A stretch of DNA of 64,000 bases, taken from Halioglobus sp. GTDB taxonomy: Bacteria; Pseudomonadota; Gammaproteobacteria; Pseudomonadales; Halieaceae. Location of the stretch: the NCBI GenBank assembly GCA_029246385.1, contig JAQWNG010000015.1:248001-312000 (forward strand). Reading direction: 5' to 3'. Below are positions 37,062 through 48,273 of this stretch, piece by piece. The notes under the pieces are model-generated. The model had not been told where the DNA came from. It saw nothing but the letters and a program-made list of their open reading frames with translations, and did no database searches. A program made the translations under genes and the position numbers. Position 1 is the first letter of the stretch. Each line of letters starts with the position of its first letter.

Positions 37062-38348
37062 TCAAGGCGCAAGCAGTGCGCACAATGTCGAATCCAATTC
37101 TGTGAGTGGCACGGTATTCTGCTCGAGCCGTTCGCCATTGCCATCACGTAACGACTTTATTGTGACCGCGTGCGCCGCCACTTCGTCATCACCCCAGATG
37201 AGAGCAACACGGGCGCCGCTCCTATCGGCCTTTTTCATCTGACTTTTAAAACTACCACCTCCCACATGCTGCATAATCCGCAACTGCGGATTCTCCTCAC
37301 GAACACGCTCAGTAGACACTAACGCCATCAACTCTGCATCATCGCCAACCGCAACCACATACACATCAGCATCAGCAGTCGCTTCCGGCACTCCCGCCTG
37401 CTCCGCAAGCAACAATACTAAGCGCTCCATGCCCATGGCAAACCCAACCGCAGGAGTAGACTTACCACCCAGTTGTTTTACTAGGCCGTCATAGCGACCT
37501 CCTGCACAGACGGTGCCCTGGGCTCCAAGTCTATCTGTCACCCACTCAAACACGGTCTTGTTATAATAATCCAACCCCCGTACTAACCGCCTGTTAACCA
37601 CATAGGCCACGCCGGCTGCCTCGAGGAGCTCACATAGCCGCGCGAAGTCGGCACTTGCCTCTTCATCCAAAAAATCCTTCAGCGCCGGGCCACCATCCAA
37701 TATCGCTTGAGTTTCAGGGCTCTTGCTGTCCAGAATACGCAATGGATTACTGTGCAGACGGCGCTGGCTATCTGCATCAAGAGCCTTTGAGTGGGCCTGA
37801 AGATAATCGATCAAAGCATATCGATATGCTTTACGTGCCTCGGCATTACCGATGGAATTTATCTGCAACTCAACACAATCAGTGAGACCAAGCCGTCTCC
37901 ACAATCTGGCGCATAACACTATTAACTCTGCATCCATATCTGGCGTGGCAACACCAAACGCTTCTACTCCAGTTTGATGAAACTGTCGCTGCCGACCTTT
38001 CTGTGGCCGCTCATAGCGAAACATGGGGCCCGTATACCAAAGACGGCGTGGGGTATTGAGTATCCCCTGCTGGATTGCGGCTCGCACACAGCCTGCTGTT
38101 CCTTCTGGACGCAGGGTCATGCTATCGCCATTGCGGTCATCAAATGTGTACATCTCTTTCTCAACGATATCCGTGACTTCACCGATCGAACGCTTGAATA
38201 GCGCCGTCTTTTCCACCACGGGCAGCCGTATCTCGCCATAACCATAAGCGGCTAGGACGGCAGCCACCGTGCGCTCTAAAAATTGCCAGCGCGATGTCTC
38301 TGCAGGCAATATATCGCTCATTCCGCGAATGGCGGTTACTTCACTCAC
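37062..38348 (-). CDS. hisS: Histidyl-tRNA synthetase
   Basis: This 428-residue class II synthetase has RGMSDILP near the start, the motif 2 region [17 protein letters not shown], the His-specific [13 protein letters not shown] segment, and motif 3 (GFAMGMERL). It charges tRNA-His in the cytosol. The likely start is GTG 38348 with GGGAG about six to seven bases upstream. It lies between ispG and yfgM in a conserved operon. Confidence 0.98.
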   Translation of the reverse strand: MSEVTAIRGMSDILPAETSRWQFLERTVAAVLAAYGYGEIRLPVVEKTALFKRSIGEVTDIVEKEMYTFDDRNGDSMTLRPEGTAGCVRAAIQQGILNTPRRLWYTGPMFRYERPQKGRQRQFHQTGVEAFGVATPDMDAELIVLCARLWRRLGLTDCVELQINSIGNAEARKAYRYALIDYLQAHSKALDADSQRRLHSNPLRILDSKSPETQAILDGGPALKDFLDEEASADFARLCELLEAAGVAYVVNRRLVRGLDYYNKTVFEWVTDRLGAQGTVCAGGRYDGLVKQLGGKSTPAVGFAMGMERLVLLLAEQAGVPEATADADVYVVAVGDDAELMALVSTERVREENPQLRIMQHVGGGSFKSQMKKADRSGARVALIWGDDEVAAHAVTIKSLRDGNGERLEQNTVPLTELDSTLCALLAP

Positions 38349-38375
38349 ACATTCTCCCGTCTAGGATGCCGTCGT

Positions 38376-39506
38376 TCATGTGGATGATTTCGCAATCAAT
38401 TGCTCTTCTTGCACGAGACGCCGCCTCTCCAAATCAGTTGCGCGTGCTCGGATCACCTCCTCGAGATGATCAACAAAGTCTTCATTACTGACCTTGTGAT
38501 GAGGCTCTCCATCGACGTAGATCAGATTATTAGGGCTGGCTCCAGTTAGGCCTATATCTGCTTCACGCGCTTCTCCAGGGCCGTTAACAATGCAACCGAT
38601 AACGGCAACATCCATCGGTGTACGAATGTCCTCTAAACGCTGTTCCAATAAATTCATCGTGGCCACTACATCAAAATTCTGCCGAGAGCAGCTTGGACAG
38701 GCAATAAAGTTAATGCCATTCGCCCGTAACTGCAGGCTTTTTAAAATATCGAAACCGACTTTGACCTCCTCAACCGGGTCTGCCGCCAACGAAACGCGCA
38801 AGGTATCACCAATACCGTCCATCAGCAGCATGCCCAATCCGACAGAAGATTTGACGGTCCCGCCGCGCAAACCTCCAGCCTCAGTGATTCCCAAGTGCAG
38901 GGGCTGGTCGATCTGTTTAGCAAGTAAACGATAAGCCGCCACTGCCATAAACACGCCTGACGCTTTCACACTTACTTTGAATTCTGGATAGTTATACTTG
39001 TCCAAGATGTCAACATGGCGCATAGCTGACTCGACCAGCGCCTCAGGCGTGGGCTCGCCATACTTGCGCTGCAGGTCTTTGCCCAGCGACCCTGCGTTCA
39101 CCCCTATGCGAATCGGAATGCCTTTATCGCGTGCACTGTCTATGACCGCACGAACTTTACTGTCTCGGCCTATGTTACCCGGATTAATCCGCAGGCAGTC
39201 GACGCCATACTCGGCCACCTTAAGCGCAATCTTGTGATCAAAATGAATGTCTGCGACTAATGGCACTGTGGCCTGCTTTCGAATCTGCCTGAATGCTTCA
39301 GCCGCCTCCATACTAGGAACTGAGATCCTGACAATATCCGCTCCCGCTTCAGCGATGGCAAGCACCTGAGCTACTGTTGAGGAAACATCGCAGGTATCAG
39401 TATTGGTCATGCTTTGCACACTGATTGGCGCATCGCCGCCGACTGGCACATTGCCGACAAATATCTGTCGGGATACTCTGCGTTTAATAGGAGATTCAAT
39501 TTTCAT
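38376..39506 (-). CDS. ispG: 4-hydroxy-3-methylbut-2-enyl diphosphate synthase
   Basis: This 376-residue Fe-S enzyme of the MEP isoprenoid pathway reduces methylerythritol cyclodiphosphate to HMBPP. The [4Fe-4S] ligands Cys270, Cys273 (CPSC) and Cys305 ([10 protein letters not shown]) fall at the same positions as in Escherichia coli. The N-terminal TIM barrel has [11 protein letters not shown] and RINPGNIG. It overlaps the rodZ-like gene by 11 bases. It depends on the nearby isc genes for its cluster. Confidence 0.98.
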   Translation of the reverse strand: MKIESPIKRRVSRQIFVGNVPVGGDAPISVQSMTNTDTCDVSSTVAQVLAIAEAGADIVRISVPSMEAAEAFRQIRKQATVPLVADIHFDHKIALKVAEYGVDCLRINPGNIGRDSKVRAVIDSARDKGIPIRIGVNAGSLGKDLQRKYGEPTPEALVESAMRHVDILDKYNYPEFKVSVKASGVFMAVAAYRLLAKQIDQPLHLGITEAGGLRGGTVKSSVGLGMLLMDGIGDTLRVSLAADPVEEVKVGFDILKSLQLRANGINFIACPSCSRQNFDVVATMNLLEQRLEDIRTPMDVAVIGCIVNGPGEAREADIGLTGASPNNLIYVDGEPHHKVSNEDFVDHLEEVIRARATDLERRRLVQEEQLIAKSST

Positions 39507-40017
39507 TCATCACCTCTAGGTCCCAGCGGTTATGCGCCGCCATAGATAGCGGAGCATCGATACTTACCTTAGAGAAAGACAACTTGGCACTATCCCCTTT
39601 AGACCACCACAGTGCGACCACCAACATCAGCAACACCCCTAGACCGATCACAACACCCAAACCTGTTCGCTGTAATTGCAGCGGCCTCACATCCTTAAGC
39701 TTTTCATTTTTAAGCGGCGCGACCACAGTGAACTGATCGAATGCAGACATCAAGGTTTCTTCATGCAAACCTAACATCCGTCCATAGGCTTTGACATAAC
39801 CACGAGCAAAAGACGGACTACGTAACGCTGCATAGTCATCTCGCTCAAGTATCCCGACATAGTTAGGCATCAAATTTAGACGATCAGCCGCCTCACGTTC
39901 AGTCAAACCTTGCTTTTCCCTTGCCACTTTCAGCAAGAATCCGGGCGTCGTGAATGCATCGAGCTGCACAGTATCTCCAATCACTTTATTTGGTTCGTTT
40001 ATACGCTTGATATTCAA
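39496..40017 (-). CDS. rodZ: Short RodZ-like HTH membrane protein
   Basis: This 173-residue protein has the RodZ cytosolic helix-turn-helix (about residues 25-90, [19 protein letters not shown]), a basic linker and one membrane helix (118-138), but only about 35 residues beyond it. Usual RodZ proteins are near 330 residues, with a periplasmic DUF4115 domain that is missing here. The gene order pilF-rodZ-ispG identifies it. RodZ links MreB to the wall machinery. The frame starts with TTG 40017, but GTGs at 39984 and 39969 are alternatives (the latter has GGAG close upstream). Confidence 0.8.
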   Translation of the reverse strand: MNIKRINEPNKVIGDTVQLDAFTTPGFLLKVAREKQGLTEREAADRLNLMPNYVGILERDDYAALRSPSFARGYVKAYGRMLGLHEETLMSAFDQFTVVAPLKNEKLKDVRPLQLQRTGLGVVIGLGVLLMLVVALWWSKGDSAKLSFSKVSIDAPLSMAAHNRWDLEVMNEN

Positions 40018-40774
40018 TAGAATTCGGGAAACGATTACTCAGAGTCAATATGTAACTTGCCTCCGAATCTCGATCGTCACCAATTTGAGCCAAACGAATA
40101 CCCAACAGCAAGCCACGAGCTGACTGTTGAGGCACCACCGCTCGGTACGTACCATAATACTTATTCGCAGTCAGATAATCTCCCGAATCAAAACGTATCT
40201 GCGCGATCTCCAACAATGCCACCTGATTCGTACGATCCATAGCTAACGCACGCACAAAAGCTTCTTCGGCTCCCTGCATATCAAACAGCTGTATACGGCA
40301 TAAGCCTAAGTTAACAAACGCATTAGGACGGCCCGAGTACAGCGTATCTTGTATCACATAATCTAACTGTTTCTCTGCCTCTTGATAACGTTCTTGGCTA
40401 TACAAGAAAGCCGCGTAGTTATTGCGACAGCGCGAACACTTTCCATCTAGGCGTATCGATTTTTTAAAGTTTTCCTCGGCGAGTTCATATTCGCCGGTAC
40501 TCTGATAGATCAGCGCGAACGCCTCATAAATCTCGGCATTATCGTCATCGATCTGTATCGCTAGTTCAAGATTGCGCTTAGCGGCAACCCAATTACGCGT
40601 TCCGATATAATCGCGCGCCAGCGCTACGCGCGTATCCAGAGCTCTTTGAGGCGATGCGTCTTCACTAAAACCACCGGTCGTCGTTGAGATGCAACCGCCC
40701 AATGCAGTCAGGGCCAGCAACAGAGGCAACTGAGACGCACAACTTTTCAACCTGATCGGCACGTTAAACACCAT
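39986..40774 (-). CDS. pilF: Type IV pilus biogenesis/stability lipoprotein PilF
   Basis: The 262-residue product has a lipoprotein signal with lipobox LGGC (Cys28), then TPR units including AEIYEAFALIYQSTGEYELAEENFKKSI (read in segments) and YAAFLYSQERYQEAEKQL. PilF (called PilW in some species) helps the secretin PilQ multimerise in the outer membrane. Its place between rlmN and rodZ-ispG matches Pseudomonas. GGGG lies about six bases before ATG. Confidence 0.93.
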   Translation of the reverse strand: MVFNVPIRLKSCASQLPLLLALTALGGCISTTTGGFSEDASPQRALDTRVALARDYIGTRNWVAAKRNLELAIQIDDDNAEIYEAFALIYQSTGEYELAEENFKKSIRLDGKCSRCRNNYAAFLYSQERYQEAEKQLDYVIQDTLYSGRPNAFVNLGLCRIQLFDMQGAEEAFVRALAMDRTNQVALLEIAQIRFDSGDYLTANKYYGTYRAVVPQQSARGLLLGIRLAQIGDDRDSEASYILTLSNRFPNSIEYQAYKRTK

Positions 40775-40776
40775 GC

Positions 40777-41931
40777 TTACCCCACTGAAATTATTTGAGC
40801 ATCAGTCGCTGCGCGGTAACGACTACTGCGGCTGGTACGATCCACTACCTCACCGACTAATTGTCCACAAGCGGCATTGATATCATCACCGCGCGTCGTT
40901 CTTATCGTGACAATATAGCCGGCATCGACCAGCACTTGCCAGAACCGTGACACCGCATTACCACTGGGGCGCTGATACTCTGACTGTGCGAACGTATTAA
41001 AGGGAATGAGGTTGATTTTACAGGGCATATCCCGAAGCAATTCTGCCAGCTCAAGAGCCTGATCGCGTTGATCATTTACCCCTTCGATGAGGGTATATTC
41101 TATCGTCACCACTCGATTTTTGTCGCTTTGAGCTGCCATATAATTACGGCAGCTTTCAAGCAGGACAGCTATGGGATACTTGCGGTTGATCGGCACCAGT
41201 TGACTACGCAATGCATCGTTGGGTGCGTGCAGAGAAATAGCTAAAGACACTTCGCTGACTCCCGCCAACTTATCCAGCGCAGGGACAACACCAGATGTAC
41301 TCAATGTCACGCGACGCTTAGACAAACCGTAGGCTAGGTCCTCAAGCATGAGATCCATGGCCGCAACCACGTTGTCAAAATTTAGCAGGGGCTCCCCCAT
41401 ACCCATCATAACTACATTCGTCACGATGCGCCTATCGCCAGACTGGAAACCATCATAAGACTTTATGGCTAGCCATACCTGCCCAATAATTTCAGCTGCA
41501 CTTAAATCTCTCTGAAAACCTTGCTTCCCGGTTGAGCAAAAGCTGCAATCTAGACTGCAGCCCACCTGTGAAGACACACATAACGTGGCGCGATTACCCA
41601 CAGGTATCAACACCGTTTCAACCAGACCACCGCCCTTGACTCGAATTGCCCACTTGCGCGTGCCATCGCGAGAGTCCTGCTGGCTGGCGACCTCAGGCGG
41701 CCGCACTTCGGCGACCTTTACCAGCTTTTCCCTCAGCGCTTTACCAAGGTTAGACATCTCCTCGATATCAGTAATGCCGGCATGATGTATCCACTTCAAA
41801 ATCTGGTGTGCTCGGAATTTTTTTTCACCCATATCCAAGAAGAACTGCTCCATTTGCGGCCGCGACAACCCCATCAAGTTGACCTTGACGGGTTGCGATA
41901 CAGCCAGAGGAGGCGCGATAGAAGCAGTCAT
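40777..41931 (-). CDS. rlmN: Dual-specificity RNA methyltransferase RlmN
   Basis: This 384-residue radical-SAM enzyme methylates A2503 of 23S rRNA and A37 of some tRNAs. The CxxxCxxC motif GCSLDCSFC gives Cys125, Cys129 and Cys132. A later Cys ([10 protein letters not shown]) is the substrate-handling residue in the family. I chose ATG 41931 because the remaining N-terminus ([18 protein letters not shown]) aligns with known proteins. A longer frame would overlap ndk by nearly 90 bases. It follows ndk after 25 bases. Confidence 0.96.
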   Translation of the reverse strand: MTASIAPPLAVSQPVKVNLMGLSRPQMEQFFLDMGEKKFRAHQILKWIHHAGITDIEEMSNLGKALREKLVKVAEVRPPEVASQQDSRDGTRKWAIRVKGGGLVETVLIPVGNRATLCVSSQVGCSLDCSFCSTGKQGFQRDLSAAEIIGQVWLAIKSYDGFQSGDRRIVTNVVMMGMGEPLLNFDNVVAAMDLMLEDLAYGLSKRRVTLSTSGVVPALDKLAGVSEVSLAISLHAPNDALRSQLVPINRKYPIAVLLESCRNYMAAQSDKNRVVTIEYTLIEGVNDQRDQALELAELLRDMPCKINLIPFNTFAQSEYQRPSGNAVSRFWQVLVDAGYIVTIRTTRGDDINAACGQLVGEVVDRTSRSSRYRAATDAQIISVG

Positions 41932-41956
41932 AGGAAGCAGTCTGGGGCCGAGGACC

Positions 41957-42382
41957 CTAGCGCTCGCAGAGTTCGCTGGAGGCGAAAAAATATGCAATTT
42001 CGCGAGCTGCAGACTCCGGAGAGTCAGAACCGTGCACCGCATTAGCGTCTATCGATGATGCAAAATCTGCTCGAATAGTACCTTTGGTCGCTTCTGCTGG
42101 ATTAGTCGCACCCATTAATTCGCGATTCTTTGCAATAGCACTCTCACCCTCCAGCACTTGCACAACAACGGGGCCTGATGTCATAAACTCAATCAGAGCC
42201 GGAAAAAATGGCCGCTCTTTGTGCTCAGCATAAAATCCACCCGCAACAGCATCACTTAAGCGAAGCATCCTTGATGCGACGATTTGCAATCCATTAGCTT
42301 CAAATCTCGAGTAAATCTTGCCAATAATATTTTTGCCAACCGCGTCGGGCTTCATGATAGACAGGGTCCGTTCTACAGCCAT
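41957..42382 (-). CDS. ndk: Nucleoside diphosphate kinase
   Basis: This 141-residue enzyme has the complete Ndk sequence pattern with the phosphorylated His117 in [12 protein letters not shown]. It balances NTP pools by phosphate transfer. CGGAGAG lies a few bases upstream of ATG. It sits between iscX and rlmN, with 289 bases before iscX, and therefore possibly has its own promoter (a TATAAA hexamer is seen upstream). Confidence 0.98.
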   Translation of the reverse strand: MAVERTLSIMKPDAVGKNIIGKIYSRFEANGLQIVASRMLRLSDAVAGGFYAEHKERPFFPALIEFMTSGPVVVQVLEGESAIAKNRELMGATNPAEATKGTIRADFASSIDANAVHGSDSPESAAREIAYFFASSELCER

Positions 42383-42671
42383 GGTAACTCTCCGTATAAT
42401 TTCATCATTTAAAGCGCGTAATTATACGGAGTTTAGGCCACCGTTTCACCTGCAAACATCGTTAGCCTGAAGATTCTTTTCCTTTTAAATCAGCGCGTTA
42501 TAAATCGGTGCGGCAAATGACACAAATTACGGTTAACGCAGCCCCTGTGGCTGGCATAGAGGCCCTGATAACATTTTATAAAAAGTATTGCCGAGGGGAT
42601 GCCGAGAAATTCGGTGCTGGGCGCCTACAGGCAAGCATAATTCGAGCAAACTATAGAATAGGCAGTACCAA

Positions 42672-42866
42672 CTACTCCAGCTCTTCAATCCAGGCAGCCT
42701 GAATAGCCTCTAGAATCCTCTCACCACAGCGGCTGGACTCATCATCAAAGCCCTGCAATGCCATCACCCAACTGCGCAGGTCTACAAAGTTAATCGACAA
42801 AGGATCAACATCAGGGTGGGTCTCCAGCAATTCGATAGCAATGTCAGTAATATCCGTCCACTGCAT
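42672..42866 (-). CDS. iscX: Fe-S assembly protein IscX
   Basis: This 64-residue acidic protein starts at ATG 42866, where GAGGAGGG lies about six bases upstream. It shows the IscX pattern WTDITDIAIELLETHPDVDP and the terminal EAIQAAWIEE. IscX binds IscS and may donate iron or regulate cluster synthesis. It closes the isc operon after fdx. Confidence 0.95.
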   Translation of the reverse strand: MQWTDITDIAIELLETHPDVDPLSINFVDLRSWVMALQGFDDESSRCGERILEAIQAAWIEELE

Positions 42867-42880
42867 AAGCGCCCTCCTCG

Positions 42881-43219
42881 TCAATGTTGCTCTGATACCA
42901 TATTGATGGTGTAGCGCGGGATCTCAACAACTAGGTCATCTTCACCAACAATAGCCTGGCAACTGAGCCGCGAGTCTGGCTCCAAACCCCAAGCCATATC
43001 CAAATAATCATCTTCCAATTCATCAGGCGCCTCCAACGCGTCATACCCCTCTCGCACGATGACATGGCAGGTCGTGCATGCACAGGAAAGTTCGCAGGCA
43101 TGTTCGATCTCGATATTATTGCGCAACAAAGCACGACATATATTTTCTCCGGGTAGAGCATCAATTACTGCCCCCTCGGGACATAAGCCCACGTTGGGCA
43201 ACACTATTATTTTCGTCAT
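42881..43219 (-). CDS. fdx: ISC-type 2Fe-2S ferredoxin
   Basis: This 112-residue ferredoxin has cluster ligands Cys42, Cys48, Cys51 and Cys87, the same positions as in Escherichia coli Fdx ([14 protein letters not shown] and RLSCQA). It supplies electrons for IscU cluster formation. Its start overlaps the hscA stop by four bases. Confidence 0.97.
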   Translation of the reverse strand: MTKIIVLPNVGLCPEGAVIDALPGENICRALLRNNIEIEHACELSCACTTCHVIVREGYDALEAPDELEDDYLDMAWGLEPDSRLSCQAIVGEDDLVVEIPRYTINMVSEQH

Positions 43220-45099
43220 TGCAGCACCTCATCATCGAGCGTATCCAGCGACACTCCTGCCAGAGCTTCCCTAATACTTTTGTCCATTCGCAGGTTAGCG
43301 AATGTCTCGCTTTGACGCCCTAGATGCTCTGTCAGCGTCCGTATAGCATCCGCATCTTGACCCTCGAGCAGCGCCTGTAATTCAGTCATCGGGGCAGTAA
43401 TTGCTGCACGGTCTTCTGCGCTTAACAAGGTCTCGCCATCGGCAGTGAGAGCAGACTTTAATCCCTCGAGTAGCTGCCAGCCAGCCAGCCGCTGTTCCGC
43501 CAGTTGACGCGCGATTTTATCCCCACCCGCATGACTAAACGATGCCTGCAACATGGTAGTGATCTGATCATCAGTCAACCCAAATGAAGGCTTTACCGTA
43601 ATGTTTGCCTGCGAACCCGTCGTTTCTTCACAAGCCGAGACGTTGAGCAATCCATCCGCATCAACCTGAAATATGACTTTAATTCTTGCAGCGCCTGCCA
43701 CCATCGAAGGAATACCGCGCAACTCGAAATGCGCCAGAGAACGGCAATCATTGACCATTTCTCGCTCTCCCTGCACGATGTGCACTGCCAGCGCAGTCTG
43801 GCCATCCTTGTAGGTTGTGAACTCCTGAGCGCGACTGACTGGAATAGTGGTGTTGCGTGGAACGATTTTTTCTACTAAGCCGCCCATCGTCTCAATACCC
43901 AATGACAGCGGAATGACGTCCAACAGCAGTAGATCGCCCTCGGGGCGGTTGCCGACTAGAATATCTGCCTGAATAGCAGCTCCCAAGGCCACAACCTGAT
44001 CTGGATCAATACCCTGCAGCGGAGGACGCTGAAAAAAATCCGCCACAGCCTCGCGCACCAGCGGCACGCGCGTTGAACCGCCCACCATAATGATATTATC
44101 GATGCTGGCATCCAGTTCCGCATCACGCATACAGCGGCGACAGGCGACCAATGTTCGTTTTATCAGAGGCTGGACTAAATTCTCAAAAACCTCGCGCGTC
44201 ACCCGAATCGTCCCACCCGAAGGCAGCACCCCGCTCAGGTCAAGGTCAACCGCCGCCTCATTAGACAGAAGCTCCTTAGCCGCACGTGCGGCCGCCTGAA
44301 GCTGTCGATACTGCCCTGGCGCGAGCGAAGGCGAGCCAATGTCGCGCAGGGCCCAGTCTGCGAGGGCAGCATCAAAGTCATCACCGCCCAAAGCGGTATC
44401 GCCACCAGTCGCTAACACTTCAAATACGCCTTTATGCAAACGCAAAATAGAAATATCAAACGTGCCACCACCGAGATCGTAAACGGCGATGACACCATGC
44501 TCTGCGGCGTCCAGACCGTAGGCTACTGCCGCAGCAGTGGGCTCATTCATCAGGCGTAACACACGCAACCCCGCAAGAGTGGCCGCATCCTTAGTCGCCT
44601 GACGCTGCGGTTCGTCAAAGTAGGCCGGCACTGTAATCACCGCACCGTCAATGTCACTGCCCAGCGTTGCCAGCGCGCGCTGATGCAACACTCGTAGAAT
44701 ATCTGCCGAGGCTTCAATAGGGCTGCGCTCACCGCTGCTAGTATTAAAACGCACCAGACCTTCTTCATCCTCGGCGAGCTCGTAATGAGAGCGCTGTGCG
44801 TCCCCAGCCGCATCACGATTCCCTCGGCCCATAAAGCGCTTCACTGACATGAGGGTATCGGCAGGATGCCGGACAGCCAAAGCCAATGCACCGGACCCCA
44901 CAAGTGGCATCTGTGCATCGGTATAATTCACCACCGAAGGCAACATCGCCACGCCTTGCTCATCGAGTAAAATAGCTGCCCTGCCGGCTTGCATCGCTGC
45001 AACCAGGGAGTTTGTCGTACCGAGGTCAATACCTATTGCACGCTTTGTCTGGTGCGGAAGAGGCGACTGTCCGGGCTCGGCGATGTTTAGTAGCGCCAT
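43216..45099 (-). CDS. hscA: Fe-S chaperone HscA (Hsp70 type)
   Basis: This 627-residue Hsp70 has the N-terminal nucleotide domain ([27 protein letters not shown]) and the substrate-binding domain. HscA, with HscB, binds the LPPVK motif of IscU to release the cluster. It is shorter than DnaK and located in the isc operon, which fixes the call. The start is a normal ATG, 11 bases after hscB. Confidence 0.98.
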   Translation of the reverse strand: MALLNIAEPGQSPLPHQTKRAIGIDLGTTNSLVAAMQAGRAAILLDEQGVAMLPSVVNYTDAQMPLVGSGALALAVRHPADTLMSVKRFMGRGNRDAAGDAQRSHYELAEDEEGLVRFNTSSGERSPIEASADILRVLHQRALATLGSDIDGAVITVPAYFDEPQRQATKDAATLAGLRVLRLMNEPTAAAVAYGLDAAEHGVIAVYDLGGGTFDISILRLHKGVFEVLATGGDTALGGDDFDAALADWALRDIGSPSLAPGQYRQLQAAARAAKELLSNEAAVDLDLSGVLPSGGTIRVTREVFENLVQPLIKRTLVACRRCMRDAELDASIDNIIMVGGSTRVPLVREAVADFFQRPPLQGIDPDQVVALGAAIQADILVGNRPEGDLLLLDVIPLSLGIETMGGLVEKIVPRNTTIPVSRAQEFTTYKDGQTALAVHIVQGEREMVNDCRSLAHFELRGIPSMVAGAARIKVIFQVDADGLLNVSACEETTGSQANITVKPSFGLTDDQITTMLQASFSHAGGDKIARQLAEQRLAGWQLLEGLKSALTADGETLLSAEDRAAITAPMTELQALLEGQDADAIRTLTEHLGRQSETFANLRMDKSIREALAGVSLDTLDDEVLQ

Positions 45100-45110
45100 G
45101 ATTGATCCTG

Positions 45111-45656
45111 CTAAGTCTGATTATCTATCAATCTGGACTCCACCTGCTCAGCTTCCAACAGCAGTTTTTCCAGATATTGCAATTTCACGCAGGCGCTGGC
45201 AGCAGCCGGTAATTCTCCCACAGAATACGCCCTAGAAAACTCTTCGTGCAATTGATTGACGTCTACATCAATGTCAGCCAACAGGTCCTCCAGTGCGGCC
45301 TGCGGATCGACCAGTTCGTCCAACAGCATCAACTTCTCACGTAAATCCATCTGCGCCATTAAAAAACCGCCATCAACCTTTTGGCCAGAGACATCCTCCC
45401 TGCTTATGCCCGCCAACTCGAGAAGATAAAGGGCACGGGGAAGAGCTTTACGCAGTGTGGCGTAGGCTTCATTGATCAAAGCAGAATACTGAACCGCAAG
45501 TCGCTGCTCATAAGCAGATCCACTAGCATAACGATCAGGGTGCAATTCTTTTTGCAACTGTCGATAACGAACGCCGAGTTGCGTTTGATCCAACGCAAAT
45601 TTTTCCGTCAGATCGAACAACTGAAAATAATTGTTTTGGAGTTCAGGTAACGACAT
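45111..45656 (-). CDS. hscB: Fe-S co-chaperone HscB
   Basis: This 181-residue J-domain protein has NYFQLFDL at the N-terminus, HPD at residues 39-41 (LHPDRYA) and a C-terminal helical domain that binds IscU. It delivers IscU to HscA. It is placed between iscA and hscA. Confidence 0.96.
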   Translation of the reverse strand: MSLPELQNNYFQLFDLTEKFALDQTQLGVRYRQLQKELHPDRYASGSAYEQRLAVQYSALINEAYATLRKALPRALYLLELAGISREDVSGQKVDGGFLMAQMDLREKLMLLDELVDPQAALEDLLADIDVDVNQLHEEFSRAYSVGELPAAASACVKLQYLEKLLLEAEQVESRLIDNQT

Positions 45657-45679
45657 ACCAGAATATCACATCGCCTAAC

Positions 45680-46003
45680 TTAAACGGTGAAACTCTCACC
45701 GCAGCCGCACTCAGCGGAGACGTTGGGATTACGAAACTGCAGACCTTCGTTTAACCCCTCGCGCACGAAATCTAGTTCCGTGCCGTCCAAATAAACCATA
45801 CTTTTAGGGTCAATAAACACTTTGACCCCATGGTCTTCAAACATTTCGTCTTCTGCCTGTGCTTCGTCAACAAATTCAAGCACATATGCCATACCGGAGC
45901 AGCCGGATGTCCTTACTCCTAAACGAATGCCCAACCCATTGCCTCGGGCTACCAACTGCCCTGCAACATGCTTCGCGGCAGATTCTGTGATACTCACGCC
46001 CAT
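45680..46003 (-). CDS. iscA: A-type Fe-S carrier IscA
   Basis: This 107-residue A-type carrier has ligands Cys35 (TSGCSGMAY), Cys99 and Cys101 (ECGCGESF), at the same positions as in Escherichia coli. ATG 46003 begins one base after the iscU stop. A longer frame inside iscU is rejected. It delivers clusters to target proteins. Confidence 0.97.
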   Translation of the reverse strand: MGVSITESAAKHVAGQLVARGNGLGIRLGVRTSGCSGMAYVLEFVDEAQAEDEMFEDHGVKVFIDPKSMVYLDGTELDFVREGLNEGLQFRNPNVSAECGCGESFTV

Positions 46004-46004
46004 G

Positions 46005-46388
46005 CTAGCGCCCCCGCTTGTCTCGGAGGTCCTTGACCGCAGCTTTAATAGCGTCCTCAGCCAATACCGAGCAGTGAATCTTAACCGGCGGCAGCGCCAG
46101 TTCTTCAGCGATTTCGGTATTACGAATCTGCTCTGCCTCATCAAGGTTTTTACCCTTTACCCACTCTGTAAGCAGCGAGCTTGAAGCAATGGCTGACCCG
46201 CAACCGTAGGTTTTAAATTTGGCGTCCTCAATGACACCGTCAGCGTTTACTTTAATCTGCAGACGCATAACGTCTCCGCAGGCCGGAGCACCTACCATGC
46301 CAGTACCCACGGATTCATCATCCGCATCAAGTTTCCCGACATTGCGGGGGTTTTCGTAGTGGTCTAATACCTTTTCGCCGTAAGCCAT
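46005..46388 (-). CDS. iscU: Fe-S scaffold protein IscU
   Basis: This 127-residue scaffold has the three conserved cluster cysteines Cys37, Cys63 and Cys106, Asp39, and the HscA recognition motif LPPVK (99-103). Clusters are built here from sulfur supplied by IscS and passed on with HscA/HscB help. It follows iscS by 22 bases. Confidence 0.98.
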   Translation of the reverse strand: MAYGEKVLDHYENPRNVGKLDADDESVGTGMVGAPACGDVMRLQIKVNADGVIEDAKFKTYGCGSAIASSSLLTEWVKGKNLDEAEQIRNTEIAEELALPPVKIHCSVLAEDAIKAAVKDLRDKRGR

Positions 46389-46410
46389 TATCTTGTTCCT
46401 CTAATCGGGG

Positions 46411-47625
46411 TTAGTGGGCAGCCCATTCTATACTTTCTAAGTCTACGCCGTCTTTAAACATATCCCACAAAGGGGATAAATCGCGCAACTTTTCTACTGC
46501 AGTACGTAATTGGGCCACTGCCGCATCCACATCGTCATCAGTGGTAAAACGGCCAAAACTAAAACGTAATGAGCTGTGCGCTAATTCATCGCTGAGCCCG
46601 AGCGCTCGCAGCACATAGGACGGCTCTAGACTTGCGGAGGTGCACGCTGAGCCACTTGAAACCGCCAGATCCTTCAGCGACATAATCAAAGACTCACCTT
46701 CTACAAATGCAATACTGACGTTTAGCGCGCCCGGCAAACGATGCACATCGTCACCATTGATGTGCACTTCCTCAATATCCTTGATACCGTCCCAGAATCG
46801 CCGACGCAACGCTTTTAGACGCACTGCCTCAAGCTCCATGCCCTCTCGCGCAACCTCGGCAGCCTCGCCCATCCCGACAATCTGATGAGTGGGCAGTGTA
46901 CCAGAGCGCATACCACGCTCGTGCCCGCCGCCATGCATCTGCGCCTCTAGTCGTACGCGCGGCTTGCGTCGGACGTACAAAACACCAATCCCTTTCGGCC
47001 CATACATTTTATGCCCAGACAACGAAAGCAAATCGACCTTCATATTCTCCATGTCAATCTCAACTTTGCCCGCACTCTGGGCAGCATCGACATGGAACAG
47101 CACACCGGCAGCACGTGTCACCTCGCCAATTCCGGCTATATCGTTCACAGTGCCAATTTCGTTATTGGCATGCATGATGGATACCAAAATACTGTCATCA
47201 CGCAATACTGCTCTGACGGCTTCAGGGGTGATCAGACCATTGCTTCCGGGATCAAGATAAGTGACTTCAAAGCCTTCCCGCTCTAATTGGCGACATGTAT
47301 CTAGAACCGCCTTATGCTCGATTTTCGAGGTAACAATATGTTTACCCTTTTTTGCATAGAAATGAGCTACGCCCTTGATTGCAAGGTTATCTGATTCAGT
47401 GGCACCCGAAGTCCAGACAATCTCCCTAGGGTCTGCTTTGATCAGGTCAGCCACTTGACGACGGCCATTTTCCACCGCCTCCTCTGCCTTCCAGCCGTAA
47501 AGATGCGAGCGCGATGCAGGGTTACCAAAATTGCCTTCGATGGACAGGCAATGCACCATTTTATCTACCACCCGGGGGTCAACTGGCGTTGTTGCCAAGT
47601 AATCAAAATAAATTGGTTTTTCCAT
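46411..47625 (-). CDS. iscS: Cysteine desulfurase IscS
   Basis: This 404-residue PLP enzyme has Lys206 (SGHKMYGP) for PLP and active Cys328 ([10 protein letters not shown]) in the flexible loop, both at the Escherichia coli positions. It converts cysteine to alanine and gives sulfur to IscU and tRNA thiolation. ATG 47625 has AGGAGG eight bases upstream. It lies 41 bases after iscR. Confidence 0.98.
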   Translation of the reverse strand: MEKPIYFDYLATTPVDPRVVDKMVHCLSIEGNFGNPASRSHLYGWKAEEAVENGRRQVADLIKADPREIVWTSGATESDNLAIKGVAHFYAKKGKHIVTSKIEHKAVLDTCRQLEREGFEVTYLDPGSNGLITPEAVRAVLRDDSILVSIMHANNEIGTVNDIAGIGEVTRAAGVLFHVDAAQSAGKVEIDMENMKVDLLSLSGHKMYGPKGIGVLYVRRKPRVRLEAQMHGGGHERGMRSGTLPTHQIVGMGEAAEVAREGMELEAVRLKALRRRFWDGIKDIEEVHINGDDVHRLPGALNVSIAFVEGESLIMSLKDLAVSSGSACTSASLEPSYVLRALGLSDELAHSSLRFSFGRFTTDDDVDAAVAQLRTAVEKLRDLSPLWDMFKDGVDLESIEWAAH

Positions 47626-47666
47626 ATTGAAGTTCCTCCTGAAACTGTTACGCATTCAGCGCCAAA

Positions 47667-48170
47667 CTAGATTTCTGTCACGAGTAATGTATCACCCTTG
47701 ATTTCTATTGCGGGCACTCTTTGGCCTGCATCACTGCGCGCATCTTGCCGTGCGGCAATCGTGAGAACTTCTCTTTTCTCCAGGAGCTGAGACAGGCTTA
47801 TCGCGCTTAAGAAGCCGTGAATTTGATCACTCAAGTCGCACCATAGATAGTGGGTCAAACAAACCTCTCCCTGCTGACAGTCGGCTTTGCCGCCACACCC
47901 TGTGGCATCGAACGTGTCATTCACCGCGTCTATAATCTGTGCCACGAAAATATCACCACCACCGCGACTTAAACGATATCCACCTCCGGGGCCTCGCACG
48001 CTGCTCACTAAATTGCAGCGCCTCAACTTGGAAAATAGCTGTTCAAGATAAGACAAGGATATATCTTGTCGCTGCGAAATATCCGCTAGGCTCACAGGAC
48101 GCTCGCTGCTGTGTAACGCAAGATCGAGCATTGCCGTTACCGCATATCGCCCCTTTGTTGTCAGTCGCAT
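47667..48170 (-). CDS. iscR: Fe-S cluster regulator IscR
   Basis: This 167-residue Rrf2-family regulator starts [16 protein letters not shown]. It binds a [2Fe-2S] cluster with Cys92, Cys98, Cys104 and His107 ([20 protein letters not shown] region). With a cluster it represses the isc operon. Two sites of its type I consensus lie just upstream. It is the first gene of the operon iscRSUA-hscBA-fdx-iscX. Confidence 0.97.
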   Translation of the reverse strand: MRLTTKGRYAVTAMLDLALHSSERPVSLADISQRQDISLSYLEQLFSKLRRCNLVSSVRGPGGGYRLSRGGGDIFVAQIIDAVNDTFDATGCGGKADCQQGEVCLTHYLWCDLSDQIHGFLSAISLSQLLEKREVLTIAARQDARSDAGQRVPAIEIKGDTLLVTEI

Positions 48171-48197
48171 ATTCTGTCCCCGCGATTGTAAGTCGGT

Positions 48198-48226
48198 ATT
48201 ATGCGATTACCTACTAAATTGGTCAA
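48198..48226 (-). promoter_or_regulatory. Promoter of the isc operon (sigma-70 type)
   Basis: On the minus strand TTGACC (48226-48221) and CATAAT (48203-48198) are spaced by 17 bases, a good -35/-10 pair about 28 bases upstream of the iscR start. The -35 lies inside the second IscR-type site. Confidence 0.7.
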
Positions 48227-48230
48227 CTAT
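48206..48230. promoter_or_regulatory. IscR type I binding site 2 (overlaps the -35)
   Basis: On the minus strand the site reads ATAG-TTGACCAATTTAGTAGG-TAAT. It fits the [2Fe-2S]-IscR consensus (ATA then YYGAC, an A/T centre, GT and a GGTAT-like end) with modest deviations. Overlap with the -35 box is typical for repression. Confidence 0.6.
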
Positions 48231-48256
48231 AAGTCCGACTATTTTAGTCGGGTAAA
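48229..48256. promoter_or_regulatory. IscR type I binding site 1 (perfect palindrome core)
   Basis: The core CCGACTA-TTT-TAGTCGG (48235-48251) is a perfect 7-bp inverted repeat with an AT-rich centre and matches the IscR type I consensus. It sits immediately upstream of site 2, as in the paired sites of other isc promoters. Confidence 0.75.
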
Positions 48257-48273
48257 GTCCCTACCTAGCGCCG

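Noticed and set aside
42508-42702. 64-codon plus-strand frame between ndk and iscX
   Set aside because: It overlaps the iscX end, has no ribosome-binding site, and its peptide has no recognisable pattern.
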